NCBI GenBank assembly: GCA_964057225.1
Contig: OZ059898.1
Location: forward strand, 8,866,001-8,930,000
Length of the DNA: 64,000 bases
Source: Auanema rhodensis
Lineage: Eukaryota; Nematoda; Chromadorea; Rhabditida; Rhabditidae
Reading direction: 5' to 3'
Under the pieces are notes generated by a model. It did no database searches and was not told the origin of the DNA. It saw only the letters and a list, made by a program, of their open reading frames with translations. Positions 1 to 11,200 of this stretch are shown one piece after another. Position 1 is the stretch's first letter, and each line of letters opens with the position of its first letter. The translations under genes were made by a program, and so were the position numbers.

Positions 1-3000
1 CAGCTTGACCTGTGCCGTCCGAGTAACATTGAAATCGTAGCGAAAAAGAATTATTTTATGGAAGTTGATATGCCACGACACGTTTACATAAACGAAACTG
101 TTTCTGTGAAAATTTCAGTTTCAGCTTTAAAGCCACAACGCGAAACTAAGGTAATATTAGATTGTTCAATAAGTTAATTCCAGCTCAGTACGCATACAAA
201 TATACACATATAAAGATATCATAAACAAGTAACAAAAAATGTTTTGAAAACGTACATATGTTACTAAATGTTGAGACATATTTCGCTTAAAACTTACTAG
301 ACCATTTAATATTCTAAAGAATTGCTGAAAAATAATTTGTTTTCATTAGCTTTCCGTATGTATGGCTGATTTGTCAAGAAAAGTATGTGCTGATTTGGGA
401 GCATTTGGTAGATATGGGGAACCTGTATACTCTAGGTATATACTCAATTAAATAAAATTCATCTTAAATAAATGTTTAGAGTGATTGTATCTCCTAGCAA
501 AATGACTGATAGTAAAACTTTCACAATGAGATTCTTAGTTACTGGTCCTACAACAGTTCTTTTCCATTTGAGAGAGTATGTTTTCCTGGTTTGAGAGTTA
601 TTTTCATGAAGAACCTTTAAGAGAAACATCATTTCCTGGAAAGCATCATTGTGATATTGGTCAAATTTATGATTCAGTGAAACTCGATATAAATATCGCT
701 GTAAGTATAATAATAATATGTGAATAATATAAATAATATTATTTATAGAAAAGAGCGGAAACAGAGGAACATTATAAGAGATTAATATTGAATGCTGACA
801 AACCTTTGAGTAATGTCGTGCTACTCAATGATGACCCAGATGATGTCAAACGATTTAAAGACTTATTCCGAACTATGCCTCATGCATATCCAGGATTTTC
901 AACAAATAAAGAAATAATAGGTATATTAGTTAAATATTAATTATAAAAATAATAAATTTATAACTTCAAGAAGTATTTGAACATCGTTCATCAGATGACG
1001 CTAATGCTGTTGTTACCGAGATTCATACAAATATTTTGGATACTGATGCTGTTTATAGTTTCACAGTCGATATATCCAGTATAATTAATTACAGGAATAA
1101 CTCTCAGAAAAATTATATTTCATTTTAGAATTTCTACCAAACACTATCATCTCTGACTCACTCAATCGAGTTAAAAGAGGAGTTCTAGACTATGGTAACG
1201 CATTCTTAACGGATATTATCAGAAAATTGTCAACTGAGTTATATCAATTTAAAAGACTTCGGACTCAAGGAAGTATTGATATAAGACAAATACAGACATC
1301 AGAAAACAAAATTGGATCATGTATGATTACCCTAAACATTATAATATATATTTCCATATATTATAGTGATATCTGATATGCTTCGATTTTCTGATTGTGG
1401 TCTCAATCAAACTTCTTGTGGTTTCTCAGAATTTGGACGTCCAAAAGATGAATCAAGCCGTTCTCCAATGTATATATTACAGTTTTCTGATTTGATGAGC
1501 AATAATTATTTTACAGATTATCATCATTAGCTGCTTCTCTATTTTGTGAAGCTTCTGCTGATGAAAAATTGGCTTGTGGAACTATTAAATACATTCAGAA
1601 TTTTATCATAAATGGTCTAAAAACTAGCGATGTAGATATATCGGATATGATTGATATTGTAAATCATTAAGTTCAAATTAATTAAACAAATTTAAAATTA
1701 TTACAGGATAGTCCAGTAGATCGTCAATGGCTTTTAAATGCTTTGTTCTTACAAGTTTCCAAAGATTGTGCTGCTTTACAATGCATTGTATGTCCATAAT
1801 ATTCTTAAAGTTTGAATTATTTTTATTTTCAGAAAAACGATTTAGCATGGTCTAAGCTCTATTTCAATTTTTATGATCTGGATGAAACTTGGAGGTGTTG
1901 ATTCGACATATTTGTACTGAACTAATTATATGATACTTAGATTTGATGATCGAACATTGGCCGCCTTAGCCTTTATGGGAACAAATTCGACAGCTGAAAT
2001 TATGAGAATTAAGATGATGGAAAATATTAAAAGTAGTTTATATTGGCTTATGATAGAAAACAATTTTTTATTATTTTCAGAAGATATGCTTCCATTCTGG
2101 ACAGCTGGTACATCTAACGTTAAAGAAACCAAAAATAGGCTAAGCTCATTTGATGATATTTCTCGTGCAAGACGTCTTAAAGTATTATTGATTATAAATA
2201 ATGTAAAATTACATTATTTTATATTTTAGAGTGGTGATGTACTTGTTAATGCTTTGGGTATATTATCATTCGTTGTTCCTGGAGCAGAAGGACAAAACCT
2301 AGACTGGGATCCCTTAGCAAACTGGTTGTACGAACAGCAAGAAGAAGATGGAACATTTGTTGGAGCATTGGTAAACTGTTTTCTCATAATAGTATAACTA
2401 TAAATTTGATTTTTAGGAATCGTTCTTTGCCTCACGTGCTTTATATGAATATCGGTATCGAAAAGTTGAAAACATGGTTGATAATAATTTACAAGTTACT
2501 TTGACATGTACCAAGTGTCCTACATATGTTATCAATGTAACAGATACTGCATCGGAAATATATGTAAGAATTCTACAATGCTTTTGTACAAAATCATATT
2601 TATTAAACTTCAGCTTCCAACACATATTCGAAACTTAACATTAACCACAAAAGGTCATGGTAAAGTGAAAGCTGGTGTAAGAATACTTGCTACAAAAAGA
2701 CAAAGGTAGATAAAGAATTGGACAAATAAAACAAATTCATATTTTAATTTTCAGATCAAGAAGAGGTTTAACACAAGAAGATTACTATCCAGTTCGTTTT
2801 AGTGTCGAACAAACTTCTATTGCTGATGGAATATTGAAACAAACTGTTTGCCTCAGGTAAAATACATAAATCTATGAAACTCAGAAAAGATATTTTTCAA
2901 TGAATTTAGAATTGGATCTATTAACATTCGTGAAATTGAGATTACACATGGTATATTCACAGGATATTCTTCTAAAGTTAGCAATATATACATCTTATCC

Positions 3001-4077
3001 GTAAGTATTTTTATTTATTTCATATGTATAGTGAACTATAACATTTTATTATTTTTAAAGAATTCATCAGACACTTCTATCGTGGGATTACCTACTATTT
3101 CTTCTTATGCTGCACATTTTGTGCTTCAAGGTATACCAATTTATATAATAAGTATGTCTACTTTTTATTATCAGGGTTGAAATTTAAAACTCCTGTATGC
3201 TATGAAATTGGAATTACTGAACCTGGATATCATCACGAACCTATAAATCTAGCTCCAGTAGCTATTCAAGCCAGACATCCAGTTAATGGTATAGTTGGAA
3301 TGGTACTTATTGCCCATCCTGACCAAGTTCCACGATTCCGAAGAAACAGTTTTCCTATTAAAATTGAAAGAAAATTAAAACGAGATCCGAGAGGAATTGT
3401 TGATGAGTCTATCGATACAGTTTGTTTCAAGGGAGGTAAAACAAGGTTAATCGTTTTTGTTCTCTTATTAAGATATATTATAGGAGCATGTGCTTGTGCT
3501 GAAACTAGTTGCTCTGTTCAATGTGGAATGTGCGCCAGAGATTCGGAAGAAGAGTTACATAATCTGATCAGCAAGAATGAAAATAATTTTGGTGATTTTT
3601 TTTCTCTCTGGCAGAAAACCGCTATATTCTTTATTTTATAGCTATTCTCGTTACTGTTATGGGATCTAGTCAGGCAAATAGTGGAGGTACTGCTTACACT
3701 AGAATTTTAGCCGATGTTCGAAACAAAAAAGGATATAGAAAACAAGCTGTATCTGGTTTGATCTACTGTGATAATGAACATTTAACTAATGTTTTCAGAT
3801 CAGTTAACTATATGGCTGAGAGAATGTAGTAATCGATGTTTGCCTGAAGAGGATGTACAAAACTCACAAAGTTATTTCTTAATCGGAGACGTGGATGGAC
3901 TCTCTGTAGATGCCGATGGACGGTAAAAACATATATAGTAGCAAATAATAATCAAAATTGATATTTTCCAGGCAACATTATATCCTCAGAGATTCAGATC
4001 GATTCGAAGAAGCCACGAAGGAGTGTGGAGATCTCGCTAAGTTCATGCTTTTAACAAGTATTGGAAGCCATTTCTGA
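1..4077 (+). CDS. Alpha-2-macroglobulin/TEP/complement-like protein, C-terminal part (5' end outside window)
   Basis: Multi-exon gene entered mid-coding. Exons I could join: 1-150, 350-435, 480-575, 598-700, 749-920, 971-1078, 1129-1320, 1367 to about 1470, 1517-1658, 1707-1787, 1833-1894, 1941-2032, 2081-2181, 2230-2370, 2417-2563, 2614-2705, 2755-2856, 2910-3000, 3061-3130, 3175-3435, 3484-3591, 3642-3767, 3799 to about 3922, about 3972-4077. The start (YFMEVDMPRHVYINETVSVK) is the macroglobulin domain before the thioester domain. LVNALGILSF and LANWLYEQQEEDGTF fit the helical thioester-domain end, FDDRTLAALAFMG and KTPVCYEIGITEPGY fit the CUB/receptor-binding region, and a Cys-rich linker (ACACAETSCSVQCGMC) leads to an NTR/C345C-like end (QLTIWLRECSNRC, SYFLIGDVDG). 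Family members are secreted or surface proteins of innate immunity or junctions. No GCGEQ thioester motif is visible; the candidate position reads DCGLNQTSCGF. Family call firm, exact orthologue not. Confidence 0.85.
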
Positions 4078-4215
4078 AAATTGCCAATTCGTTTGTATTG
4101 TATTTCTAATTGTAAAATTAATTAATTAAACTTTTTCATGTTTCCGAAACTTCAAGATATAGAATATTTAAATTATATGTATGTATATAAATCTTATAGC
4201 TTTCTTTAAGTAATC

Positions 4216-4221
4216 AATAAA
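4216..4221 (+). terminator. Candidate poly(A) signal of the macroglobulin-like gene
   Basis: AATAAA lies 139 bp after the TGA stop at 4075-4077, in the convergent intergenic region. Position and sense fit, but AATAAA is common by chance in DNA this AT-rich. Confidence 0.4.
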
Positions 4222-4340
4222 ATGTTAGCTATATAACTAAAAATAATGTTAGCTTAAGGAAACACTTATCTTAAAATTAAAACAATGATTTTCTAACAGA
4301 AAACAATTCTAATAAACTTTATATCGTTTTGCAAAATCTG

Positions 4341-4726
4341 TACTTCAGTGGGTGGTATGGTATCGTCAACAATTATCAGTAGCAGAACTGAATTTGTCAT
4401 CATCAGTACTTCCTGGGAGGAATTGAACACTAGACCCTCCCACACAGTTGCGCAGGCAACCAAATTGCCACACGTCCACTTGAATGGATCGTATTAAAAG
4501 ATCATCATCTCGTATGAAGGACTTTTTGCCAATACGTTTTTGTTCTACCTTTGTGAGTAAAATAAGAGCAAGTGACGACAATTAGGAAAATGTGTACTAT
4601 TGGCGGAAAGTGATATTTCGCAGTTCAGGTCCTTTATTAAGGTTTCAATACACACCAGGTACTTATGATGACAATTTCAGTTCTGCTACTGATGTATATT
4701 GACGATACCATACCACCCACTGAGGT
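4341..4726. mobile_element. 386-bp inverted-repeat element (MITE-like)
   Basis: The two ends are long imperfect inverted repeats of about 70-75 bp. Left end 4341 reads TACTTCAGTGGGTGGTATGG. The reverse complement of the right end from 4726 reads TACCTCAGTGGGTGGTATGG. The match continues through TATCGTCAA, a short divergent stretch, then ATCAGTAGCAGAACTGAA and TTGTCATCAT. The termini begin in TA, suggesting a TA target duplication as for Tc1/mariner-type transposons. About 230 bp of unique DNA lies between the arms, and no transposase reading frame is visible. It is best read as a non-autonomous DNA transposon in the 3' intergenic space between two convergent genes. The superfamily is inferred only from the TA and the CAGT-like end. 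Confidence 0.7.
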
Positions 4727-4857
4727 ACATTTTTTTAAAAATTCTATTAAATTCTATATTATGTTAAATCATCAACACCTTTGAACTTTAAATTGCACAG
4801 TATAATAAACATATCTTGAAAAATATATATATATATATATATCTAAACAGCAAAGCA

Positions 4858-4863
4858 TTTATT
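4858..4863 (-). terminator. Candidate poly(A) signal of alpha-spectrin
   Basis: TTTATT on the + strand (AATAAA on the coding strand) about 340 bp downstream of the spectrin stop. It is the clearest candidate I noticed before the inverted-repeat element; cleavage site unknown. Confidence 0.35.
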
Positions 4864-5201
4864 ACAACTATATTAGATCACATCACTCGCATAGCCTATA
4901 TATATATATATAGTGGCTTCTCTTATCATAATTAGTATATAAATAATAGTAATAAAACAATTTAAGCTATGATGAATGAGACATTATAACAGAAAGGGTT
5001 GGGGTTTACAAAGCTTTCAATAGATGATAGAGGGTGAGCCGAGACATCAACCCTTACACGAAAAACATGGAGCAATGCTCCCGGAATGGGCAATGCCAGA
5101 AACCGAAAAAAAAACATATTATTTCTATCTGAGTTGGCTGCCGACACCAAATCAGAAGATAAAATATGTTAATTTAACGGCCATTGAGAATAAAATTAGA
5201 T

Positions 5202-8200
5202 TTAACTCTGGAAGAGTGCATGGACGAACTGTTCGTAGTCCAAACCACCCTGGATAGATCGTCCAGAAATAGCATCTGTGAAAGGCTTCATTCTCTTGAT
5301 ACAATACTCTGCCTGTTCCGTGGTGAGGTTCTGAAAAGGAGAAAAATGATGCTTTTATATAAAATAATTTAATAATAAAACATACGGCATAAAGCTCCTC
5401 GGCTGTGACGTATGGTCGGAACTCCTTTGAAAGAGCTCGGAAAGCCATCTCGATTTCTTCCGAAGATTGAATATTTTCGGTTTCCTTGCTGATCATGAAA
5501 GCCATATATTCTTGCAAGGTTACATAACCATCTCTGAAATTTTTTAAAGTTAGACGGACTAACCAAAATAATAATCTAATACCTGTTATGATCAACAATA
5601 TCAAGAATTCTTTGGAATTCAGGTTCGGGTTGTCCTTCATCAACCATAGGCAAATCATAACCGAGGGCTCGCAGACAGCTCTTGAACTGTTGATGATCAA
5701 GACGACCGGACTTCTCCTGAGCAAGTTGTTTGTTAAAATATATAGAAAAATCATCGAATACCTTATCGAAGTGTTTGAACATCATGGAGAATTCTCTGAG
5801 GGCTTCTTCGGTAACACCTGATTGGTTGCGGGCCTGGATCTGCTGCTCTAAGTTATGTTGCATTCTCATAGCTAACTGATCTAATTGATCCCAGGCTTGG
5901 GCTAATCCTACGGTGGAGTGTTCAGTGTACCTTAAGAAGAAACAATTATATAATAAAATTTTTTCTTAATAATACCTATTGTCAAGGATGAGATTTCTTT
6001 CAAGCATGGCTCCTTGTTCATCAATTCGCCTCAATTGGGATTTATTTTGCCTAATGTCTTGTGCGCGACGTTTCAAAACTTCTAATTGTTCTTCAAGGGA
6101 ACCGCTGGCTTCCATCATATCTTGGCGGGTAGTTGTGAGCCATTGATGGAAGTGGTTAGCGAGCTTAGCGAATTCTCTTCTTAGGCGATCGTTCTCTTCT
6201 TGTCGAGCATTTTCCTTTTGAAGTTCAACCTCACGTTCCTTGATGATTTTTTGCAAGTTACGCCAAGTGTCTTCGAGGGCATCCATGGTAAACCAGGTGT
6301 AAGGGTTTGGTCCAACGTTGAATGATTTGATCTGGCGGTCGAGAGCCTGGAGCTGTCTGAAGTCTTCTTCAGCAGAAGATAGGGATCGTTGGAATTCAGC
6401 GTGGGCTTCACGGAGAGCACGGATTTCTTCAATAGAATTGCATCTAACTGGGTCGGTAAGATCTTCCTCAGCATTCTCAAACCAAGAATTGAAGGTAGAT
6501 GCTTTCTTGGCAAATGCGAGGTACAGCTCCTGAAAATTATAATATGCATGTGTATTCAATGGTATAGCAAACCTCGATTTGTTTGTACTGTTCTTGCATT
6601 TTAAGTAATTTCTGCCTGCGTCCCTCAGAATTGGCAAGAAGATTCTGCCATCTAGTGATAACATTCGAATGGCGACCTTGAATGGCAGGAGCTTGGTGAT
6701 GTTTGCTATTAACAAGTTGATCCTTAAGTTCAGTAATTCTATAAAAAAAAAGTATGTGATAACATTCAGTTGGAATTTGAACCTTTGAATTCCTTCGTGT
6801 TCAAAAGCGTTGAGTCCAGCATCAAAAGCTTCTTGCTTAGTCAAAAGAATTTGAACAGAAGACAAGTCACGTCCGAAATCATCAGAGCGTACTTGTTGCT
6901 CTTTCTCAGCAATCCAACTTTCAACAACATCACACTTCCACATAAATTGGAGGTATGCAGAACTGTCACGAAGTTTCTTCAAACGATGAGTAGCCATAGT
7001 TTCGATGTCACGGAGACGATTAACCAGTTGTTCACATCTGGACTTGATGTGAGGAGCATGGTGATTGCCAGAATCAATGAGCTGAAAGCAAGTAAGAAAT
7101 ATTCAGAAAATAAAATATTTTAAATACCTTTTGGCCTTGCGTAATAAGATCAGCAACACGTTGTTGATGAAGCTGGAGATCAACTTCGAAAGTATCGTGT
7201 TTTTTCAGAAGTCCTTGAACAGCAGCCATATTGTCACCGAAATTGTCAGACCCGATAATTTGTTGTTTCTCGTTCATCCAAGCCTCCTCTTCTTCCACTT
7301 TTCCGAGGAATTCTTGGAAGTCTTCAGATTCATTGAGTTTCTGATGGCGATTTCCAGTAAGGTCACGAATTTGGCCCCAGCTTTTCTCCAACTCAGCCAT
7401 TCTTCTTTCGATCTCATCTTTTCCAATACCAGCAGCTTCAGCCGAGCGAATAAGCTCCTCTCCCTTTTGGCGAACCAAAGTAACTTGAGGTTCATGACTC
7501 GCCAATTCTGTATCAAGACGACGATGCTTACGACGAAGATTTTGGACTCCGGGAAGGTCGCGTCCGTAGTCATCAGAAGAAACCAAAAGTTTTTTCTCCT
7601 TAATCCAAGACTCTTCATCATCAATATCTCGGAAGAACTGGTGAACGTTGAGAGCTTTATGGAGCTTATCACGACGATCTTTTGCAGAATCCTTAACACG
7701 GTCGTAACGATCCATGATAGCCTTTCTTCGCTCAGCAATTTGAAGGCCTGCGAATTGGTCATTCTCTAGCAGAGAATCTGCTTGGTTGTTCATCTCAGCA
7801 ACACGATCCTGATGAGCCAAGATATCGGCTTCCAAGAGCTGATGCTTCTTCAATAGATTCTCGATTGAAGCAAGATCCTATAAGTATCAGATTAATTAAT
7901 GCTATTCAGCGTAAATTTCACCTTTCCGAAGTCTTCGGATTGAAGGAGAATTTCAACCTCTCCCAACCAGAACTCCAAATCCTTGACGGCAGCCATAAAG
8001 CTTTTCTGCTTATTTGCTTCCTTGAGGCTAGAAATAATAAACAATAAAGGAAATCAATTTCGTTAACCGATACCGATAACTTTTTTCGTTAGTAGTTTTC
8101 ACAAGAAGTTCCCATTGGTCGTTGAGAGCCTTCAGGCGAGCACTAACTGCTTCTTCGCCACCAGCACACTTAGCGCTATCGATAAGATTTTGTCCAGCTA

Positions 8201-11200
8201 AATTTAATAATTAGTTTCGAATTAAACGATATGTAACCTGTAATTATAGTAGCAATGCGATCAGCATTGGCTTGAAGCTCAGCTTGGAAGGCTTGTTGCT
8301 TTTGATGTTTTTGTTGGATATTGGTGGGATCACGGTAGTTCTCTTCCTGAGCAATCTGAAAACACATATAAGTAAAAAATTCAAATCTTATAGTGCTTAA
8401 CCTGGAACTTCTCGGCAATCCAGTTTTCAATTTCATCAGCATCGCGACTGAATTGTTGAAGAGTTTGGCTCTCACCAAGTTTACTACGCTTCTCAATAAG
8501 AGCAGACTTCAGACGCTCCCATCTATCAAGGATCTGATTGATCTTATTGTTGACAGCATTTTTGTCATAATGATCACGATTTATCAATTGATTAGCAAAT
8601 TGTTGAAGAGCTCCAATTTTTTCTTGTTGACTGTTGATTGCCTTATCGAAATCTTCGTGTTTCTTGATGAGAGATTCTACGTTGTCTCCGGTAGGATCTT
8701 CCTGGGCTAAGAATGCTTCACGAGCAGACATCCAAGTATCGGCTTGTTCACAATCACGATAGAACAATTGAAGTTCCAAGCATTCATCAAGTACATTACG
8801 TCGGGCAACCCAGGCGTCTTCGAGACCCTTACGAGCAGAGTTGACATCTCCCATACGTTTAGCAATGTCCTCACTAGCATAATGCTTATTCTTCAGAAGT
8901 TGATTTCCAAACTGCTCAAACGCAAGGAATGTAGCAGATCGTGAATCGATCTCAGTTCTATATTCTTGATGACGTTCCAAAAGAGCTTCAGCTCCAGTGA
9001 CGTCATTAGCTAACTCCTGACTACTGACTAATTGATTCATGGCAGCAATCCATTGTTGAAGGTCGCGGTAGTCTGATAAGAAGCGTTGGTAGTCGTAAGA
9101 ATCGAGCAATTTCTCTCTGCGGTTGTTAGCCTTTGCCGTAAGTCTGAATTTAATTAGTTGGAAAATTATGATAAATACAACTAAGGTCACCTATTCCATT
9201 GGTCATTCAATTCACGTTGAAGATCATATATCTGTTCAGCAGCTTCTGGATGAGTCAATCTAAGCTTGCTAGCCTTTTCATCCAATGATTTTATCTTATC
9301 TCCAAGAGCAGCCAAATCACGCTCAACTCCATCGTGCTTTCTCTGAAGAGCTTGAACCGAGCGGAGATCACGACCATAATCGTCAGAATCAAGAGCATCA
9401 TCTTTTTCTTGAATCCAATCACGGGTCTCATCAACATCACGGTGGAAGCGTTGAACCTCATGAGCAGAGCCAAGTTGTTGCTCGCGTTGCTCAGTCTGTT
9501 CCTCGAGAGCACGCCATCTAGAGAATATAACATGAAAACTTATTAAAGACCTTTAACTCTACCTGGCATTGAGATCTTCGATTTGCTGACGAATTCGAAC
9601 AGCCGTTTCAGTCTGACCAACCGAAGTAAGAGCAGTTGCTATAATAAAATATATAGGAAATGTATTATGCAAATATTATACCGATTTGATTCATTTCTTG
9701 CAAACGAACTTCATTTGCCTTCAAGTCACCCTTGAAATCATCGAATTTCTTTTGAAGAACTTCGACTTGCTCAAGATCAGTTCCAATTTCTTGTTGAGCA
9801 GCAACAGCTTCCTAAAAACAGAAATAGATTAAAACAGTACATAATCGTGATGTCTTTAACAAAGATATATCATCAAAATGAACACAATTAAGCTGAACTT
9901 GTCACAAAATTGTTCACATCTTCACTACTATCACAAAACTTTACAAAAAGAAAAAAGTTACCTGAGCCATAATGGTCTAAAATAATATTATCATAACATT
10001 TGAATATTTTTTGATTCCCCAGTATACCACTCAAAATAAATAAAAAACCAACCCTGCTCTTGATCCATTCAGCAAGATCATTAGCTTCACGAAGTAATTG
10101 ATAACCTTTACATGCTTCTTCGAGCTTTCTTTTACGAGCTTCACCCAGCATAATGAGTCTTTGATATTTATCTTCAATCTCATTTTGCTTGCCACCAATA
10201 GAGTTAACCTTAAGACACAAATATGATTCACAAATATGATCAAAAGAAATCTACCTGCTGTTGGCTATGTTGTTGAGCAGTTCCTGGTTCGATGCGTTTA
10301 ACGTAAGCTGCTGGTACAAATCCTTGACGATCATTAACTTCGACTTTCCACCAGTCCTTGTTGGAAGCATTAAGAAGAGTAAGAACATCTCCTTTTTTCA
10401 TTGAAACTTCACGAGGAGATTTCTCCAAGTAATCATATAATGCCAAGACACAGTCTCGACCAAGTTGTCCAACAGGTTGCTCTTGATACTTGCATTGGGC
10501 AGCTTGCTTGCGCAGGTCATCGATAGTTCCTCTGAAAGCTTCCAGATCTGACATCATGGCACGATGTTTCTTAAGGAGAGCTTCGGCAGAATCTTCATCT
10601 TTTCCATAATCAGAGGAACCAAGGATAGGCTCTTTCTCAGCCATCCAAGCTTCAGCTTCATTTGCATCAGCCAGATATTGATGAGCCTAAAATAATTGAG
10701 ACGTAACTTGAACTCATAACAAATTTAACACAGATCATTTAGGAATTATAAAAACATACTTGGAGAGAGTCATCCAATTCTGAACGCCTCTTATCAGCCT
10801 TTGTTTTCAGGATACGCCAGTTATCTCGCAGCTGAGCAAGCTTGTCACGAATTTCAGGAGCCAGGAAATGACCCTTAATATTTTAATAATAAATAATCAG
10901 TTTTAACTAAATATACCTGTTGAATCATATCCTCAGCAGCTTTGGTAACTGCATCAATCTGACTCTCATGATTAGCAATTTCAGCAATCAGAGCTTGTTG
11001 CTTCTTGATCAAATTTTGAACACCGATCAGATCACGTCCTCTATTAGTAGACGCAGCAATCTGCTCTTTTTCCCGAATCCAAGCAAGTTCATCCTCGATA
11101 TCGCGGAACAATTGATTTCCTTGAAGACTTTCGCCTAGCTTTTGTTTTCTCTTTTCAAGAGGACCTCGTACATTCTAAATCATACTCAACAATATAAGAA

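Larger units (their letters stand above)
4078..5201. other. Convergent intergenic region
   Basis: Lies between the stop of the macroglobulin-like gene (+) and the stop of alpha-spectrin (-). It holds the inverted-repeat element at 4341-4726, AT dinucleotide runs near 4820-4842 and 4895-4912, and probable poly(A) signals for both genes. No further coding exon is supported. Confidence 0.7.

Noticed and set aside
7131-7769. 212-codon + strand frame
   Set aside because: Antisense shadow of spectrin repeats on the minus strand.
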